This document shows, piece after piece, positions 63,181 to 64,000 of a stretch of 64,000 nt of DNA. Within the stretch, counting starts at the first letter, position 1. Each line of letters begins with the position of its first letter. The DNA comes from Paenibacillus woosongensis (GTDB lineage Bacteria > Bacillota > Bacilli > Paenibacillales > Paenibacillaceae): positions 1,426,001-1,490,000 of the forward strand of contig NZ_CP126084.1 of NCBI RefSeq assembly GCF_030122845.1, written 5' to 3'. A program made the translations under genes and the position numbers. The notes below the pieces were generated by a model that was not told the DNA's origin, did not search any database, and worked only from the letters and a program-made list of their open reading frames with translations.

Positions 63181-63340
63181 ATGAAATTTCTGCTTACAAC
63201 TCTAACAATAAGGTTGTATACTCGTACAAAACCAAGTACTAATAAACTTTCAAAGGCTTATTCCAACTTGATCATGAGGAGGAGTGAGCCTTTTTTCATA
63301 CGAAAGGAAAGGAGAAGGAAACTCCAGCGAATGCAATAGG
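63181..63340 (+). repeat. About 160-bp repeat R2 of the toxin island
   Basis: Second copy of R1 (61789-61950), with the same internal terminator (GGCTTATTCC with GGAGTGAGCC, then TTTTTT). It again separates an upstream immunity block from a downstream toxin fragment and immunity gene. Confidence 0.88.
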
Positions 63341-63439
63341 GCAGAATTTATTAGAGTTGAAACAGATATCAAGATTACTGATACTGGATTCGGCGTTGAT
63401 GAGTTAAAGGTAAAGGATTGGAATAAGGAAATAGATTAA
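63341..63439 (+). pseudogene. Possible third toxin remnant
   Basis: A frame without start reads AEFIRVETDIKITDTG, then FGVDELKVKDWNKEID before TAA at 63437-63439. It occupies the place of a toxin C-terminus between R2 and the next intact gene. The family is unknown. Confidence 0.4.
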
Positions 63440-63456
63440 TTCATAGGGAGGATTCA

Positions 63457-64000
63457 ATGATAAACCAAAAAAAATTAGAAATGGCTTTTAAAAGATATAG
63501 CAACAATTTTGTGGATGGGATCAAATTTGAAGATGTTATAAATAAATATAATGTTAGTAGAAGTAAGATTGAGAAGATCGTTGAGCAAAATGACACAGAG
63601 AAAGATCATATACTATTAATAAATCTAAACAAAATATTTTCATATTACTTATCACTATGGAAAAATGATGTATTGATCAGTGGTGGAAACAATGCAGAAG
63701 GATTAAAGAACATGCAGAAAGTCGTATTCTATCAGTGTATGGGGCAGGATCTCTATACAATCAGGTATCCTGAGATGATCTTGGGATATACATTTAGAGA
63801 AGTCGTCATCACATTGGTCCATTTTGCGATGTATGGATGGGAGAAAGAAGAAAATATATTACATGATTTTATGGCTCATCACTTCGGCGGGCATTTAATG
63901 GATGCCAATGAAGGGAACAGACATATTTGGTTTTTGCTTGAGCTGTATCTGCAGTATAGAAATAAAACCATCATGGGAACGAGTAAAAAATTGCATCTAG
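63457..64000 (+). CDS. Probable immunity-type protein, 3' end outside window
   Basis: ATG 63457 follows AGGGAGG at good spacing, and the frame stays open to the window end (181 codons seen). It reads MINQKKLEMAFKRYSNNF, then a helical region (DHILLINLNKIFSYYLSLW) and a C-terminal part with FMAHHFGGHLMDANEGNRH and FLLELYLQYRNK. The low GC content and its place after a toxin remnant suggest an immunity gene of the third displaced module. It is largely alpha-helical and cytoplasmic. No family is recognised with confidence. Confidence 0.6.
   Translation, partial: MINQKKLEMAFKRYSNNFVDGIKFEDVINKYNVSRSKIEKIVEQNDTEKDHILLINLNKIFSYYLSLWKNDVLISGGNNAEGLKNMQKVVFYQCMGQDLYTIRYPEMILGYTFREVVITLVHFAMYGWEKEENILHDFMAHHFGGHLMDANEGNRHIWFLLELYLQYRNKTIMGTSKKLHL

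Overview
The window looks like chromosomal DNA of a Paenibacillus-type Bacillota. The evidence is strong GGAGG-type ribosome binding sites with frequent GTG and TTG starts, a tyrosyl T-box, an FMN riboswitch, YesM/YesN-like two-component pairs, many sugar ABC transporters, SLH-domain S-layer anchoring, copper-amine-oxidase-like stalk domains and WYL/LacI regulators. No rRNA, tRNA, CRISPR array or complete insertion sequence was seen.

Layout. (1) 1-8.2 kb, housekeeping and small genes: the 3' part of a NUDIX hydrolase, a large two-module class I isoprenoid enzyme, a WYL regulator with a GyrI-like effector-binding protein, gene remnants, and tyrS under a T-box. (2) 8.3-18.6 kb, polysaccharide and disaccharide use: a secreted GH5 beta-mannanase, a LacI regulator, an ABC importer, and a GH65 phosphorylase fused to beta-phosphoglucomutase. 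Two palindromic operators sharing one core flank the LacI gene. (3) 18.6-20.3 kb, non-coding minisatellites: two 16-bp arrays of 21 and 28 units, each followed by the same 320-bp segment. (4) 20.3-21.7 kb: a glutathione peroxidase-like gene with a doubtful 5' end and an NAD(P)H-binding protein. (5) 21.7-36.3 kb: a YtfQ/YtfR/YtfT/YjfF-like importer flanked on both sides by modules made of a sugar-binding lipoprotein, an AraC-type response regulator and a sensor kinase. One kinase carries a 9-residue tandem repeat in its ATP-lid region. (6) 36.3-40.1 kb: another CUT1-type sugar importer. (7) 40.3-51.2 kb: a thioredoxin-like protein, a secreted PQQ-propeller protein, a stalk-domain protein, a MetNIQ-like methionine importer, a FetAB-like exporter, and an EamA transporter behind an FMN riboswitch. 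(8) 51.2-58.9 kb: a possible type I toxin locus, a 1664-residue S-layer 5'-nucleotidase, a lipoprotein and a PAP2 protein. (9) 58.9-64 kb: a polymorphic-toxin island with a VgrG/spike-like protein ending in an HNH nuclease, SUKH-type immunity genes, a degenerate orphan HNH toxin cassette, and a roughly 160-bp repeat in front of each displaced module.

How the parts relate. Regions 2, 5 and 6 form a carbohydrate-uptake block, where external sugar is sensed by binding-protein/kinase modules or by the LacI protein and imported by ABC systems. The most unusual items are the paired sensory modules around one transporter, the toxin island with displaced cassettes, the 16-bp arrays open in all six frames, a MITE-like intergenic repeat present twice in opposite orientation, and the repeat insertion in the kinase ATP lid. 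All assignments rest on reading the sequence and remembered family features; no database search was run.
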